Positions 63,586 to 64,000 of a DNA stretch of 64,000 bases are shown one piece after another. The notes beneath the pieces are model-generated. The model searched no databases and was not told where the DNA came from. It was given only the letters and a program-made list of their open reading frames with translations. The position numbers and the translations under genes are program-made. The stretch spans positions 1 through 64,000 of the forward strand of contig JARLJL010000004.1 in NCBI GenBank assembly GCA_031291235.1, written 5' to 3'. The DNA is from Sulfuriferula sp. GTDB taxonomy: Bacteria; Pseudomonadota; Gammaproteobacteria; Burkholderiales; Sulfuriferulaceae. How positions within the stretch are numbered: the stretch's first letter is position 1; every line of letters starts with the position of its first letter.

Positions 63586-64000
63586 TTATTCCTTGTTTCT
63601 TAATTTTGCAGCGATACGCAAACGCAACGCATTCAGTTTAATAAAACCGCCGGCATCGGCCTGATTGTAGGCACCCGCATCGTCCTCGAACGTGGCGATG
63701 GTAGGATCGAACAGCGAATCCGTTTTCGAATCGCGTCCCACCACCATCACATTACCCTTGTACAGCTTGACGCGCACCCAGCCGTTCACCGTGGCTTGCG
63801 ATGCGTCTATCATGGTTTGCAGCATCTTGCGCTCGGGACTCCACCAATAGCCGTTATAAATCATGCTGGCGTAACGCGGCATCAATTCGTCCTTGAGATG
63901 AGCGACTTCGCGGTCCAATGTAATCGATTCTATCGCGCGATGCGCCTTGAGCATGATGGTGCCTCCCGGCGTTTCGTAACAGCCGCGCGACTTCATGCCG
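63586..64000 (-). CDS. argG: Argininosuccinate synthase, 3' part
   Basis: The C-terminal 138 or so residues of ArgG, cut by the window edge. [36 protein letters not shown] and [14 protein letters not shown] are highly conserved in this enzyme, which joins citrulline and aspartate in arginine synthesis. The catalytic N-terminal half lies outside the window. Confidence 0.95.
   Translation of the reverse strand, partial: GMKSRGCYETPGGTIMLKAHRAIESITLDREVAHLKDELMPRYASMIYNGYWWSPERKMLQTMIDASQATVNGWVRVKLYKGNVMVVGRDSKTDSLFDPTIATFEDDAGAYNQADAGGFIKLNALRLRIAAKLRNKE

Overview
The window reads as chromosomal DNA of a betaproteobacterium, most likely a chemolithotrophic member of the Nitrosomonadales (Gallionellaceae or Sulfuricellaceae type). 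This is inferred from moderate GC content, the xseB-ispA-dxs-folE2 block beside DUF1853 and a Rieske oxygenase, the argG/ppnP/YajQ neighbourhood, a Tad pilus locus of betaproteobacterial layout and a periplasmic Mo-enzyme operon of the polysulfide/sulfur-reductase type. Species cannot be fixed from sequence reading alone.

Left end (1-3,900): an accessory strip. It holds the tail of an IS110-type transposase, a second transposase remnant flanked by an 11-bp direct repeat, two divergent type II toxin-antitoxin modules (a Phd/RelE type whose toxin has lost its normal reading frame, and YefM-YoeB), a GNAT acetyltransferase with a broken partial copy 2 kb away, dispersed GATGGGTTTCGCT repeats, and two long perfect palindromes. 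Next come small envelope or stress-type genes.

3,900-16,600: thiopurine methyltransferase, a RIO kinase, an Ala-rich orphan protein, a two-gene operon carrying a CCA-enzyme-like HD domain without a catalytic head, a lipoprotein, a small Rieske protein, a DUF255 thioredoxin-domain protein, a divergent LysR/YeiH pair with a clear operator-like inverted repeat, and an HD-GYP protein.

16,700-22,200: one tightly overlapping minus-strand operon for a Tat-exported molybdopterin enzyme, a four-cluster FeS protein, an NrfD-type anchor, a TorD-type chaperone and a HybE-like protein. Lying 2-3 kb from a putative sulfite/sulfate exporter and its regulator, it suggests inorganic sulfur metabolism.

22,500-42,800: mostly housekeeping genes (PolX, DksA-like, Bcr/CflA, Tas, isoprenoid and folate-type pathway genes, two tRNA-Lys genes, AmpD), together with a large PilZ-DUF1631-GGDEF-EAL protein, a truncated KdtA-like glycosyltransferase and a GT87-type membrane protein.

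42,900-56,900: a complete Tad (Flp) pilus locus: two Flp pilins, prepilin peptidase, an unusual winged-helix/AAA ATPase, RcpC, RcpA, a small lipoprotein, TadG, two TadE-like pseudopilins, TadZ, TadA, TadB, TadC, TadD and a Pro/Ala-rich membrane protein. A 17-bp perfect stem-loop closes it.

57,000-64,000: mutS-rsgA on the plus strand, then minus-strand CBS-domain protein, YajQ, DUF599, Sel1-repeat protein, ppnP and the 3' part of argG. Several products (PilZ/EAL, HD-GYP, YajQ) point to c-di-GMP signalling that could bear on the Tad pilus. That link is inference.
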